Origin: Locusta migratoria
Taxonomy: Eukaryota; Arthropoda; Insecta; Orthoptera; Acrididae
Assembly (NCBI GenBank): GCA_026315105.1
Contig: CM048744.1
Span: 353,463,168 to 353,527,167 of the forward strand
Reading direction: 5' to 3'
DNA: 64,000 nt
The position numbers were made by a program, and so were the translations under genes. The notes beneath the pieces are model-generated. The model saw nothing but the letters and a program-made list of their open reading frames with translations, ran no database searches and was not told where the DNA came from. Of the stretch, positions 1 to 11,944 are shown piece after piece. Positions within the stretch are counted from its first letter, which is position 1. Every line of letters starts with the position of its first letter.

Positions 1-903
1 GTTTTGGCTATAAGAGGATTTCTGCTGGTCCTTAATATTCTCAAGTTTTGTAATTACCAAGTATGATGAATGAAGTCCAGGAACACCTGTAATATGAGAT
101 ACTTTTAGTTTACTTGCAGGAAAAGGTAATGTGCTGTAAGTGTACGATCTGTGACAAGGCTAGTGGTCTGATTGCAGGTAGAGTTAATTTGTGGCACAAG
201 TATGGGAGGGGTCAGGCCCATCTTTCTGGTTGCCTTTCCCTCTGAGAAAAGATCCCTACTACTAATTTGATAGTGGGCAGAGTGGACTTCAGACAATCCT
301 GGGAAGAGGATTTCTTCTCTGGAATTGATCCTTGTACCTCCAGGGTTTTAAGAATGCCAAAATATTGCCACATCAAGGATTCTACATGAAAAAGTGTATT
401 TAATGGTAAATGGTCCACATAAAGCTAAGTTGTTTGCAAAAATATTTAATAAACAGGAATTGATTATGGAGATACATTTAGCTATTTTGTGTGTTAGATG
501 CTGTTTGAACTTTGCCACGTATTGCTCACAGAGATGATATTGATTGAAAGATTGAATTTGAATGTTAGGTTTATTGAGTGAATTCTTTGTACTTGAACTG
601 AAACTGTAACAAGCATGATGTTTTGAAGGTAACATATATTCTTTTTAGGAGTAAGCAAGGATCTTGTTGCTGTAACCAACATTTTGTATTAGTTTTGAAG
701 TAAGTGCAGACACAGATCCTGGTTTACTATTTCGCAAACATCACTGCGGACTAGTTTGCCAGGGTACGTTTGTAAGATTGCTTAATTTTTTATTACTAGG
801 TAGGAATTGTCATACTTCCCATGACCTACTTTATCACTAAGGTCAGTAGTTTCCTTTGTTTTAAGGTTACTTTTCCACCTAACATTGGTTTTTGTTTTCA
901 TAG
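1..903 (+). other. Intron sequence upstream of the first visible exon
   Basis: This stretch holds no convincing coding sequence on either strand; the open frames are short and carry no recognisable motif. It ends in a pyrimidine-rich tract and a TAG acceptor at 901-903, so it is read as intron of the zinc-finger gene. Earlier exons, expected to include the start codon and probably a BTB domain, would lie left of the window. Confidence 0.6.
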
Positions 904-1104
904 TTTGATGGAGCAACATCAGATACTGGACACAGTCGGCGTGGTACACGCAGTAGCATTCCAACGTCACCTGTAGCAGGAGCTCCAGAAGAAGATGATA
1001 TCCTGAGCCTTAGTCCTCCTGCCTCCCCATCTCCTCCTGCCAAACGCCCGTGCCCAGCGCCAGATCCAGCAAATATTAAGAGAGAAGCTCCAGATATAGT
1101 TGAG
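904..1104 (+). CDS. Exon of BTB/C2H2-type transcription factor: Pro/Ser-rich linker
   Basis: This 201-nt exon (67 codons, phase 0 in and out) follows a pyrimidine-rich tract and TAG acceptor (901-903) and precedes a GTAGGT donor (1105-1110). It encodes a low-complexity regulatory linker: a Ser/Arg start, an acidic EEDDILSLSP patch, a run of Ser-Pro motifs (SPPASPSPPAKRP) and an NIKREAPDIVE end. IKRE fits the psi-K-x-E SUMO consensus, and the Ser-Pro sites are potential proline-directed phosphorylation sites. Codon 3 positions and the clean frame contrast with the surrounding AT-rich DNA. Such linkers join the BTB domain to alternative zinc-finger ends in insect BTB-ZF proteins such as Broad, Tramtrack, Lola, Abrupt and Fruitless. 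Which family member this is cannot be settled from the linker. No start codon is in the window; the assignment to one gene rests on phase compatibility with the next exon. Confidence 0.75.
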
Positions 1105-2764
1105 GTAGGTACACGCCTCTGTTAGATGTTTTTCGTGACGTAAATGAAACTATAAGCTTCTTGAATAATACATTGTATTCTTTTGACTGCTATATTTTAC
1201 ATGGAAGACAACAGAAAGTTGATTGAATGTGACTTAATATACATGGAGAGCTATGTTTATGTGAGGGAAATTTACATACAGCAGTATAAAGCCATGGAAT
1301 GGAAAGTCCAGGTTGAAGTGTCAACAATAAAGATGACATACCAAGTATCTGACAGGCGGTCAACCAAATTTTGCAGAAAACTCTACTCTGTAATATTTTG
1401 CAAATAGACTCATTAGAAAGGCCATGGTTTTGACTACAGAAAAGTGTGTATTTAGGTATCCAATGCATGCTAACAATATTAGATAATTTTAATCAAAATT
1501 GGGCACAAAAAGTGACTGCATTAAAAAAAATGTAAACTTAAGATCTATTTGTAGAATAAATGCATGTTTTACACAAACGCATTATGCAGTAGCTCAGTAC
1601 ATAAAAAATGTGGAATACAAAATTTAATTCCATCAAATTTGTTTGTCATTTTCAGATATTGTTTGTGCATAGTGGGAAATCAAAAATGGCTTCCTAAATG
1701 CTCTGTCCATATGTAATTAAACTGAAATCAATTATGGAAATTTTTCTCTAAAAGTTAATTAATATGTTCTATTTTTCTAATTTTTTGAAAAATAGGTTTG
1801 AAATGATTTGGTTGAAGTTTATATAGTAGTAAGTAAAGAACATTTTATAATTTCTAAGTTGTTCCACACAAAGTTTCACGTTTGTCATACTGTAATGAAC
1901 AGTATAAGAAGTCAAAGTAACAACTTCATTCCCAGTGTGATTTATTTATTTCTCTGGCTGATTTGCCTCGCATTATGTGGCATTGTTAGTTCATATTGGA
2001 ATTTCAACTCGGTGTTTTGAGAGAGCATAAAACACATTTTTTTTTGGGGGAGACTAGTTTTGAAGCTTTAATAGAGGACAGTATTGTAAAATAAGTGTCA
2101 AATAATACGCTATTTTCATTTTTAGATAAAAATTTTTGTCCCACGAAAATTGTAGTCAACTGGAAAGTAGTAACTGAATGAAAATTTGTATTCCATGTCC
2201 CTGAGCTATTGCATAATAAGTTTTGTGTTGAATCTGCATTCACTCTACAATATATAAGTATCTAAAGTTTAGAATTTTTATGCCATGATTTTAGTGCCCA
2301 AATTTGATTAAAATGAGCTACTGTTTGACCAGCATAACTTGAAGTTTTCGCTGGTGCTGCCAGAATCGGATAGCATAGTCAGTAGTTCAAAGATGTTCAT
2401 TTGTCACCGAGTGCTACCGATGCTACACTGCCCATTGAAGCGAAGTATTACTGCACCCAACTCCTTGACTGCACCCGTTAAATCCACTGGCAAATAGCTT
2501 CTGCCGGCATTTGTAAATATGCTTACATTAGTTCAGAAACTTACTGAAGTTTACTTTTCAAGTCACTTGGGTAAATTAATAACTTTCAGGAACTGTAGCA
2601 GAAACATTTCCACTAAATTTGTGCTGTGAAATAGTACAAGTATTCAGTGTGTCATGCTTGAAAATGAAAGCAATCACCACCATTGATGCATTATTATTAA
2701 ATAATGAAAATCAGTACGAAACAGTATAAATAAACAAACAAAAAATATACAGTTTTAAGTTTAC

Positions 2765-3050
2765 AATATAGTAATAAGGACAGTTTACAACTCACCGCAA
2801 AGACGTGGCGATGGGCTGCAACAGGCACATAAAAAAGACACACACATACAACACTTTCAGCTATTGGCCATGGCCTTTTTCAGAAAATAGAATATTCATG
2901 CTATCACACAGGCACACAACAGTCATACAACCGACACCTCTGGCTGCCGCACTTCAAATTACACTCGTCACCACATCTTTGTGGTGAGTTGTAGACTGTC
3001 CTTATTATTATACTGTCAATTCCAAACTGGACTTTCCATTATTACAATTT
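2765..3050. mobile_element. Short inverted-repeat (fold-back) element, family A
   Basis: The left side reads 'aataaggacagtttacaac' followed by 'tcaccgcaaagacgtgg'; the right side is its approximate reverse complement (CTTTGTGGTGAGTTG..., ACTGTCCTTATTATTA), giving arms of about 60 bp. The middle holds a CA-rich stretch and a 'cagctattggccatggcc' motif. Relatives lie at 20826-21235, 27118-27465 and 60185-60560. No coding capacity is visible, so it is a non-autonomous, MITE-like element of unknown superfamily. No clean target-site duplication was found. Confidence 0.6.
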
Positions 3051-4324
3051 TAAGTGTGATGAAAAGGATAGGGTGTAAAACATATTGTTGTCAAGAAACC
3101 TTATTGACTAAATGAACTACAGTCAGAGGACTTACTCCAGCCTAAAAACTTCCACAGGATGTTAATGCAAATTTTGAACATCTCTAGTTAGCTGTACAAT
3201 TGTCAATTGTGCAATCAAGTGTTCAATAACAGTATCCCAAAAATGTTTATGGTACTGCCATTCCATTTTCAATTCTGGTGAAACAGATCAATTGATAATT
3301 TCATTTTGCACTTCCTTGGCTGGGGCTGTAGGACTTAATATGGTTTATTTATTTCTGTCAAGCTATCTTTGCACCATTTTCCTTTCGTCATATTTTTGCA
3401 TCTGGTACTGAACACATGCAGTTTCTGTAAGTTTGAGAAAAACTGTTAGTAACTGGTTAATTCAGCAAGTATTTTTTAGCAAAATGCAGAAATCCAGAAA
3501 TAGAACGAATTTTCATCCTGCAGCAAAATGCGCTGATTTAAAACTTCCTAGCAGATTAAAATTATGTTCTGGACTGGAACATCAACTTGGTGGGGGAATT
3601 TCTGCAGCAAAGGACTTGCAAAGGAAGCTACTTGCATCTTGCTGTGTGTTGTGCATCGGTATCTTTACATTGTTTGTGTTATAAAATGAATCAAGGGAGG
3701 CATTCCTGGACCATTGAGAGTTTCTTCTGGTTCACCATCAACTCCCAAAAGTGAAAGGACCCCAGTGATTCACAGCAGTGAAAAATGATGGAGAAAATCT
3801 TAGAATGCTGCAAAACAAAAAGGAGATAAAAATGTGTGCTCCGTCTTCTCATGCAGTCAAATAAGAGCTGGTACATACGCAGGAAAGAGCGTTTTACACG
3901 CTTTAGGAGCTTTTCAAAATTTTATCCTGGTGGATCATCTACTACTTGGAAAGGAAAGGTAAATTCTCGGTTTACTCTTATAATTTCAAACTTTCATTGG
4001 TTTCCTATATTTGTAATGTGTACTTATTATGTCACTTTCATTCAGAAATAGGTTCTCCAATTTTCAGTAATACACATTATATTATTGGTAAACATAGCTC
4101 AGTTGCGTAAGTAGAAGGGTACTGTAGATGCATTGTAGTTTTGTTGCATCATAGAGTAAGGTGGGGATGAATGTACAGGAGTTTCCCTTTTCCTGCACTC
4201 CCAGCATACCTTGTGTGAAGTACAAAACTGCAGGGTACATATAGTTCTGTTCCGTTAAATCTTTACTTTGACATACTTTCAGTGTACTTCAGCTATCTGA
4301 TTTATATATATTTTTTCTTTTACT

Positions 4325-5510
4325 TAGGGTGAAACGTGGAGAGGTTATGCAGGAAACCAATGATTTTAAGAAGCGGGTCATTAGAAGCACCATAGAGGAA
4401 TTTTATAAGGTTAACCGGATTGTACCCTGTGTGAGAAAGCTGTTACCTGTTGTGCATTAGAAGATTGCTTGGAGGTGGGGATGTGCTTTCCTTTGAAAAG
4501 TGTTGAAATCAATGGTATTGGTTTGGCACCGAGTTCATAACAAACATGCAGTACTGCTGCTGGAGCATCCAGACATTGTGTCGTTGCATTCCAGTTTTTT
4601 AATTAATATGAAAAACATAGAACAAGGTACAAGTGAAGTGTTCTATTTGTACAAGTTATGGATTGATAACAACATTACATTTGGAAAATGTTGGCAGTCA
4701 GACGAAATTACAGGTGTTAATGCATGGGGCAGCATTTCTAAAAGGCTGATAATAGTTAGCATTTGTTCCAAGAAGGGATTTGTCAGAAACACACACCTCC
4801 AATTTGGGGTGAAGACCGTAGGTGATTACCGCGGACAAATGAACTCGACAAATTTCGCAAAGTGGTTTGCTGATATGTTGGTTCTTAATATACGAAGTTA
4901 CGGTGGCTTATGTGCCTTCCACAGTAGATCTTAATATCCCACTAAATTCCGTAATTGTTATGGGTAATGCACTGTATCACAGCAGGCAGGACTACAGAAC
5001 GCCTAGTAAATACGATCTCCAGATCACAATACTAGGGTGGTTGTGAAAGAGGAAGATAGACTGTAACAAATCCATGACAAAAGCTGAATTGCTGGCTAAA
5101 ATAAAAGAGAACAAGCCTGTTGAGAAGGTATACGTCATTGACAAAATTGCTGAGAGAGAGGCCACAAGGTAGTTTGTTTACCACCCTACAACTGTGGTTT
5201 AAATCCTATAGAATTGGCATGGGCCAAAATGAAGTATAATTTTAGGGAGAATAACGTCACTGGTGACGTGTCTAAAGAAAGACTAGAAAATCTGGTTAAA
5301 GCAGCTTTCCTCTCACTTACTGCACAGGACTGAGAAGGGTACTGTAGAAAAGTGTATCAGCTAGAAGAGGAGTGCTGGAGATGTGATAGTACATTGGAAA
5401 TTGCGATTGATAAAGCCGTCATTAATACTGTGCCCTCTGGTGATGGTAACGATGGTCTTCAGTCAAATTCTGATGACAACAGTGATCTTCAGTGAATTTT
5501 GTCAGTTTTT
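4325..5510 (+). pseudogene. Decayed IS630/Tc1-mariner-related DDE transposase
   Basis: Translation in several frames gives pieces that line up with insect DDE-superfamily endonucleases. First is an N-terminal helical piece (EVMQETNDFKKRVIRSTIEE, near 4340-4400). An open frame at 4500-4934 follows, ending in GDYRGQMNSTNFAKWFADML. Then comes VIVMGNALYHSRQ (near 4950-4990), where the usual D of 'VMDNAPYH' reads G, and finally LPPYNCGLNPIELAWAKMK (near 5180-5235) with the catalytic E. The frame is broken by stops and shifts, and the mutated second acidic residue would abolish catalysis. An acidic Ser/Asn-rich tail runs to about 5495. Terminal inverted repeats were not identified. It is a dead DNA transposon in the intron; superfamily placement is from motif memory. 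Confidence 0.65.
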
Positions 5511-5940
5511 TGTAATATTTACTCCAGTGCTTTTGTTAATAAATGCAAACTTTAGACAGATTAAAAAATAGTTTTTGACATTCAGTTCATAGTCGTAAGT
5601 TTTACATTCATATACTTCTATATTTCTAGTGTATAAATATCCAGTGTAAATGTCATGCCATGGTGCAGGCACAAGCCAAGCCTTCCACCATCCCTACAGC
5701 CACTGCGCAAATTGTCAAGTTATCATGGTCAAATAGTACTATTGTTAACATGCATTGGGCAAATAAATACACATTTCCTGTAATGTAAATGATGGTCTTT
5801 TTATTGAACACAAACTTTTGCAAAATTGCGTTGAAAATGCCGCAATTTTTACTTTTTAATATAATGTTTAAATTAGCACATAATTTATTCAGTATTGGAA
5901 AGTGGTACAGAAATCTTTATATGTAAAGCAGAGTGTCTGT

Positions 5941-5946
<6 letters not shown>

Positions 5947-5990
<44 letters not shown>
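5947..5990. repeat. (GT)n microsatellite
   Basis: Perfect dinucleotide run of about 22 GT units, preceded by an imperfect gtgtctgt start. It lies just upstream of the dispersed repeat at 6140-6310. Confidence 0.95.
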
Positions 5991-5992
<2 letters not shown>

Positions 5993-6139
5993 TTGCATAC
6001 AAATGTTCTGTTTTGTACCAGTCTGCATGAACTTTTGCACATTTAAGCTTCAATCCATCAGGACAGTTGCCGAAAGTGTAAGGATCACATGAAACACATA
6101 GTTCACGAGATAAGACGTAATAAACAATGAAATGTACGA

Positions 6140-6310
6140 AAAACTGCTGCATCAAATGACAAAGCTGCACATTCCTCCTAAACCACTGGACCAATTTCAA
6201 GCAAAATTTGGTACACACATTCCTTACCATGATTTACAGTTAATACTATGGGGAGTAAGAACCACATACGACTCAAGATTCAGGAGATACATCATCATAA
6301 ACAATAGGAG
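6140..6310 (-). repeat. Dispersed repeat, copy 1 of family B (reverse)
   Basis: The reverse complement of this stretch closely follows 30350-30490: both contain a version of 'tggttcttactcc', then 'accaaat...ttgaaat' and 'ccagtggtttaggaggaa' (here) or 'ccagtgggttagggggag' (there). The two copies are in opposite orientation, which supports a mobile origin. No protein motif was seen. Confidence 0.55.
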
Positions 6311-7399
6311 ATGTAAAAAAACTGCCACATCATGTGACGAGACTTTATTCATAGACTTTATATTAGAGTGAGAGTACCTAGTGACTTTCAACAAATTGTA
6401 AACATAATCTCAAGCTTTTATTATACTTTTGTCACTGCCAACCCATCAAAATGATGAAAGGAGAAAGGTTTTCACTTACTGCTTTTTGCTGTTCACATAG
6501 TAGAACTACAGCATTCGGTATGATGTTACAATTTATTATTTTGTACACTAAAAATTGTACTTGCGGGAAATTTTACAGACAGTATATACACATACTGCTG
6601 AATGTACCTTCGAAATTGTATCACAGTATGACATGTTCATGAGCTATGAGAACATCAACAGTAATGTTCATGGAAAAATGCCCCATCACACATCAGGTGT
6701 TAATCTATTACTTCTTTAGTACTAACTGTATTCACCACAGATCTTTGGATGCTTCCTTCATGGTGTTGCATTTTGGGTAACCAGTAGTGTAAATGTTTTA
6801 CCAAGATTTAATTTTGAAGGTACATTCAGTGGTATAAGTGTGTACAGATAGCAGAAATTCTCATTAATGAAGTCAGCATTGGAGATATAATGAATTAAAA
6901 ACTGATGCATCACGGGGTGGTTTTTCATGAACTTTACTATTTATGACATCATATATTATGAAATATGTGTTCTACTATGATATAATTTTGAGGGTACACA
7001 CTGTCTGTAAAATATGTCACAAATACAAATAGTATTGTAGGCATAATAAACTGTAATGTCATGCTGAATGCTTTAGTAGTACTGCATGAGTAGTGGTAAA
7101 ATAGAAAATGATGAATTTATTTCCTTTCATCATTTTATTGAGGTTATCATTGAGAATAAGTTTCATAAAGGTTTGAAATTATGTGTAAAGTTTCTTGGAA
7201 GTTGCTCTAAAACTCTAAACCTTTAAATATAGAAATACTGTTGAGACAATCTTATAGATGTTACTTGATGTAGACTTCTTCATGTCTGCTACTATTCTCC
7301 TGCTGGAATCTGCCAAATATTGTCAATTCTGTTAAATGATACAATGGAAACTGTACAGTGAATGTTTGTATATTCAGTTTCATATTACATAAATTTAAT

Positions 7400-8058
7400 C
7401 GGGCAACACTGATTGCCCCCTCAAGGGCTCAGCATTAATTTTCTGGGTACACACTTGGCTAACCCAGGGTCCCGAGCTGAGGACTGTGTTGCGCCAACAA
7501 TCCTCTGCACCATAAGCTCTGTATGTGCCACAGTGACCACTGTACAGTGCGACAGTGAAATTTTGTACATTTCAGAGCCCAGAGATTTTGGCTTAATCGC
7601 CCGGGTCACCAGGACGGTACAAAACCACTCAATCTCAAGGTGCCCCCTCAGGGGCCCAGCATTAATTTGCTGAATATGGGTTTGGCGAACCCGGGGTCCT
7701 GAGCTGTGGGCTGTGTCGTGCCAACAGTCCGCTGCACCGTAAGCTCTGTGCGTGCTTCAATGACCATCGTTCGGACGATGGTGGGACGTTGTGCGTTTTA
7801 AAGCCCGGGAATCTTCGCTTAATCGCCCGGGTCATGAGGACGGTACAAATCTCTCTAAAAAAACCCTCAATCTCAATGTGTGCTACGTGCCGAGGAGATG
7901 CATGGCTGTTCAGGATGAACAGTCGCTAGCGAGCAACCTCTGAGGAACCTGTCGCACCTCAGTTGTATAAGGCGTACCCAGGCAAGCGGGGCTCTGCTTG
8001 GGTGGACCTTATTTCCCTAGCTGCTCGTGGGACGGAAATAAAATAAGCCACAAATAGC
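7400..8058 (+). mobile_element. 5' leader of I-type LINE with two tandem units
   Basis: The leader contains a unit of roughly 230 bp repeated twice (about 7411-7640 and 7641-7880). Each has 'cccctcaggg' or similar, 'cagcattaattt', 'gcgccaaca' or a variant, 'ataagctctg' or 'gtaagctctg', and 'taatcgcccgggtca'. A non-repeated part (7880-8050) leads into ORF1. The same arrangement, with a single unit, recurs at 14945-15490. Tandem monomers ahead of ORF1 are known as promoter-bearing units in some LINEs; promoter activity here is inference. Confidence 0.6.
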
Positions 8059-9597
8059 GTGGGCACTCGCAAAAACGCCGTCTCTAAGAGAGGAAGAAAT
8101 GAATTTAATGGTGCACAGTATGAACCCCGATCGTTCCCTTCCCTGGCCACACCTTGGGAAGAACGTCGTCGGACCCTTAACCGATCTGAGCCTTACTCGC
8201 CCCAGTACTTAGTCTGTACTCGGGCTGATGGGGAATTTTTTGTTGAAACTATTGAAAATCGATTTGGTGAAGTGGCATTTTCAAAAATGAGAAGCGGGTC
8301 TGTCTTAATACAAGCGGTATCCCCTGCACAGTCAAAGGCTTTCCTTGCCTGCGACAAGCTGGGAGGCATTGCCGTAAGTTTCACGCCGCATAAGGCGCTC
8401 AACATGATCCAGGGATTAATATTCCACCGTGATCTCCTGTCACAGACTGACGACGAACTGCGTGCTGACTTAGAGCTACGAGCAGTTCACTTTGTCCGGT
8501 GCATCTACAGGGGACCGAAAGATTGCAGGGTTGCCAACAGTTGTCTTGGTCTTCGAAGGTGATGTACTGCCTGAGAAGGTCAAGATAATGATATACCGGT
8601 GTGATGTAAAACCGTACATTTCTCCCCCTATGCGATGCTTTCGGTGCTGGAAGTTCGGGCATATGTCCTCCTGATGCACTTCCAGCCCCCACATGTAGAG
8701 ACTGTGGGCGTCCATCACACCCGAACGCTCCGTGTACACCACCTCCTGTGTGTGTAAATTGTGGGCTGCTACATCCACCTCACTCGCTGACCTGTAGTGT
8801 GCTCCATAAAGAACAAAAGATCATGGAATTCAAAACCCTGGACAGATTAATGTACTCAGAGGCCAGACGATAGTATGAGCGTCTTCATCCCGTTCGGATG
8901 TCATCGTTATTTGCTGCCATTGCGTCGTCTCCGATCACTATGGGGACGTCAGCCTCCCATGTCTCGCCACCTCCTTTGGCCCCTGCGGGCCAACATCATC
9001 AAACTGCCCCATTGACGGTTGGGGACCCTTCTGTTGCGCCCCCCCCCCCCACAACCTCCTGTGGGGGCAACTGCTCCACAACCGTTGTGGACTTCAGTCC
9101 CCAACACCCAGCCGGAGAAGAAGCAGCCTTCTCTGGCGCCTCTTGCCAGGAAGGGGTCCCTAGGCTCCCTTCCTCCTATGGTTTCTCCTACTGATAATGT
9201 GGGTACCAGTGAGTGGCTAACACAGCCACAAACTTAGAGTCGTGGTCGTAGGGCTTCAAGGTCCTCCTCAGTCCCTGAGGCTGAGGTCGAGGCCTCAGCC
9301 TCAGTCCCTGAGGCTGAGGTCGAGGCCTCAAAGCCCTCCCAGCAAGAGAAACCAAAAAAAGAGCGAGAGAAGAAAACAGCTAAGGCTGCTAAGCAAACGG
9401 ATACCACAGTGGAAACTGTGCCACCACCACCTCACACATCTGAGGACATGGTGGAACTCCTCGCCTCACCAGAGAACTCGGCTATCACCAAGACTTTGGT
9501 AGAGGCCCTGCCTCCACCATTGGCGAAGACCGGTGATTCCGTGGAACTAACAGCACCCTCAATACTGCCATGCCCCAGCAATCAAGAAGTAGCATGA
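8059..9597 (+). pseudogene. I-type LINE ORF1 (gag-like, zinc knuckles), broken
   Basis: ORF1 is a nucleic-acid-binding protein that packages LINE RNA. The open part from 8059 gives about 160 residues; after frame breaks near 8510 and 8665 the protein continues with three CCHC knuckles between about 8635 and 8800 (CFRCWKFGHMSSC, CRDCGRPSHPNAPC, CVNCGLLHPPHSLTC). A Pro-rich region follows, then a Glu/Lys-rich segment with an exact 33-bp tandem duplication (9268-9300, 9301-9333) encoding SVPEAEVEAS-type repeats. The frame ends at TGA 9595-9597, overlapping the ATG of ORF2 as ATGA. The 8059 start is a GTG, not an ATG; the sister copy has ATGATG at the matching place (15334), so the start codon appears lost here. 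Confidence 0.75.
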
Positions 9598-11912
9598 TGT
9601 TGAAGTGGAACTGTGGCGGCTTTTTCTGCCACTTACCCAAGCTGCAGCAATTACTGTGCCACTATCGTGCTTTCTGTGTAGCTCTACAGGAAACATGGTT
9701 TCCTGTCCAGAGGACCCCAGCCCTTCGCGGCTATGTGGGCTACTATAGCAACCGCACTTACTACAACAGGGTATCTGGAGGTGTATGTATTTATGTCCTC
9801 GCCACTGTTCCTAGTGCTGCCGTGCCTCTCAACACTGCTCTCGAGGCAGTGGCTGTAAGACTCGGAACAATGCAGGACATAACTGTCTGCTCTCTGTACC
9901 TCCCACCAAATGTCATCGTGTTCCTTGCTAACCTCACTGCCTTGGTTGTGCAATTACCCCCACCATTTATCCTTTTGGGGGACTTCAACGCCCACCACCC
10001 TCTCTGGGGTGGTATACAGCCCTCGGGATGTGGTAGAGACGTTGAAACATTACTGACACAGCAGGAAATATGCCTCTTAAACACTGGTGCACCCACACAT
10101 TTTAGTATAGCGCATGGCACATATTCTGCTATTGACCTATCTATATGTAGCCCAAGCCTGCTCCCACATTTAAGTTGGAGTGTCCACAACGACCTTTGTG
10201 GGAGTGACCATTTCCCCATTCTTCTGTCACTCCAGCACTTTGAACCTGCAGGCTACCCATCCAGATGGTGTCTACATCGAGCAGACTGGCGGCGTTACAC
10301 CTAGACTGCTGTGGTTTCTGTTCCACTACCACCTGATATTGATACGGCAGTCAAACAGGTCACTACTGCTATAGTCTCAGCTGCAGAGGAGACCATTACA
10401 ATCACCACTGGCTCCCCTCGGCGCACAGTCGTGCCCTGGTGGAAACCTGAGATTGCTGAGACCATCCGGGACCGTCAGCGTGCACTGAAACGTCACCAGC
10501 GCTGCCCTACACTTGAAAATCTGATAGCCTTTAAAAGGCTCAGGGCCTGAGCCCGACGACTCATCCGGCAAAGTAAACAGGACTGTTGGGAGCGGTACGT
10601 TGCCTCTATAGGCTCTCATGCCTCCCCTTCTCGCGTCTGGTCTCAGGTACGGCGCCTCTTTGAATACCGCCCACCAGTGGGAATCCGATCTCTGATCATC
10701 AATGGCACTCTCTGTACTGACCTGGCCATTATTGCTGAGTGCATGACAGAGCATTATGCGAGCTGCTCCGCAACGGCAAATTATAGTGCCTCCTTCCGCT
10801 CCCTTAAACAACGGGTGGAGCGAAATCCTCTATCTTTCCACACTCGCCGCCGGGAACTCTACAATGCTCCATTTACAGAGTGGGAGTTTACCACTGCTCT
10901 TGCTGCATGCCCCAATACCTCTCCGGGACCAGACCACATACACGGCCAATTTGTCCGTCACTTGTCAGCGGACATTCATCAGAAATTGCTCACCTTATTT
11001 AATAGGGTCTGGACAGGGGGTGTTTTTCCGTCTCAGTGGAGGGGAAGTAGTATTATCCCTGTTATGAAACCGGGAGCAGATCCGCCGGCAGTTGACAGTT
11101 ACCGCCCCATCAGCTTAACTAATGTCCTGTGTAAGTTGCTTGAGCATATGGTGAGTCGCCGTCTTATGTGGATCCTTGAAGATCGGAGTCTGCTGGCCCC
11201 ACAAAACGGGGTTTCTGCCAGGATCGCTCCACTATTGATAATTTAGTGTCATTGGAGTCGGCCATCCATACAGCATTCTCTAGGCGTGAACACCTCGTTG
11301 TGGTCTTTTTTGATCTCCGGAGGGTGTATTACAGGACATGGCGTCACTATATTCTTGCTACACTGTATGACTGGGGCTTACGGGGTCCACTCCCAGTTTT
11401 TATCAAGAATTTCCTTTCACTATGCACTTTTAGGGTTAGAGTTGGTACCTCCCTCAGCTCACGCCAAGTGTTGGAAACGGCGTTCCACAGGGCTCCAGTC
11501 TCAGTGTACCGCTCTTTTTAATTGCGATAAATGGTCTTGCTGTGGCAGTGGGGTCACCAGTTTGTTGTTCTTTATTCGCCAATGACTTTTGCTTATACTA
11601 CAGCTCTCCTAGCATTGGTGTTGCTGAAAGGCGTCTTCAGGGAGCCATCCGTAGGGCACAACACATGGCTTTACGTTCTCAGCTTCTAAAACCCGGGTGA
11701 TGCTCTTTTGTCATCATTGGGCCGTTCACCCTGACCTAGAACTATACCTAGCTGCTGACCAGCTTCATGTCGCAGAAAGCCACCGGTTTCTCAGTGTGCT
11801 GTTTGACAACAGACTGACTTGGAGGCCACACCTTCGTCAGAAGAAGTGCTGGTGGCACCTAAATATATTGCGATGTCTCAGCCACACTTCCTGGGAGCTG
11901 ACCGTCAAATAA
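9570..11912 (+). pseudogene. I-type LINE ORF2: AP endonuclease + reverse transcriptase, broken
   Basis: ORF2 supplies nicking and target-primed reverse transcription. The endonuclease is uninterrupted from 9570 to the TAG at 10302-10304: LKWNCGG, LQETWF (catalytic E), LLGDFNAHHPLWGG, YSAIDLSI and GSDHFP are all present. The same frame continues past that stop and a TGA at 10548-10550 into the RT (SPGPDHIHGQFV, SYRPISLTNVLCKLLE), then shifts near 11200-11245. Later pieces show motif A as FFDLRRVYYRTW (second Asp lost) and the YADD box as FANDF (Asp to Asn), so RT is inactive. The last match is near 11910 (HPDLELYL...RLTWRPHLRQ); thumb and RNase H are missing, unlike the related 24960-26580 piece. 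ORF2 may start at ATG 9570 or 9594. Confidence 0.8.
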
Positions 11913-11944
11913 TATATTAATAAATATATTAAATAAATTAAAAA

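Noticed and set aside
3433..3684. An 83-codon open frame as a possible exon
   Set aside because: No recognised motif, no convincing splice signals and no link in phase with the zinc-finger gene.
5895..6230. Open frames across the GT run (Cys/Val or Thr/His repeats)
   Set aside because: They are translations of the dinucleotide repeat and have no exon or domain support. The same holds for frames over the repeats at 15.5, 20.9, 39.3, 45.0, 58.3 and 61.5 kb.
7400..8050. Ribosomal or other structured RNA gene
   Set aside because: The GC-rich text repeats at 14.9 kb and leads into LINE ORF1 in both places, so it is the LINE leader.
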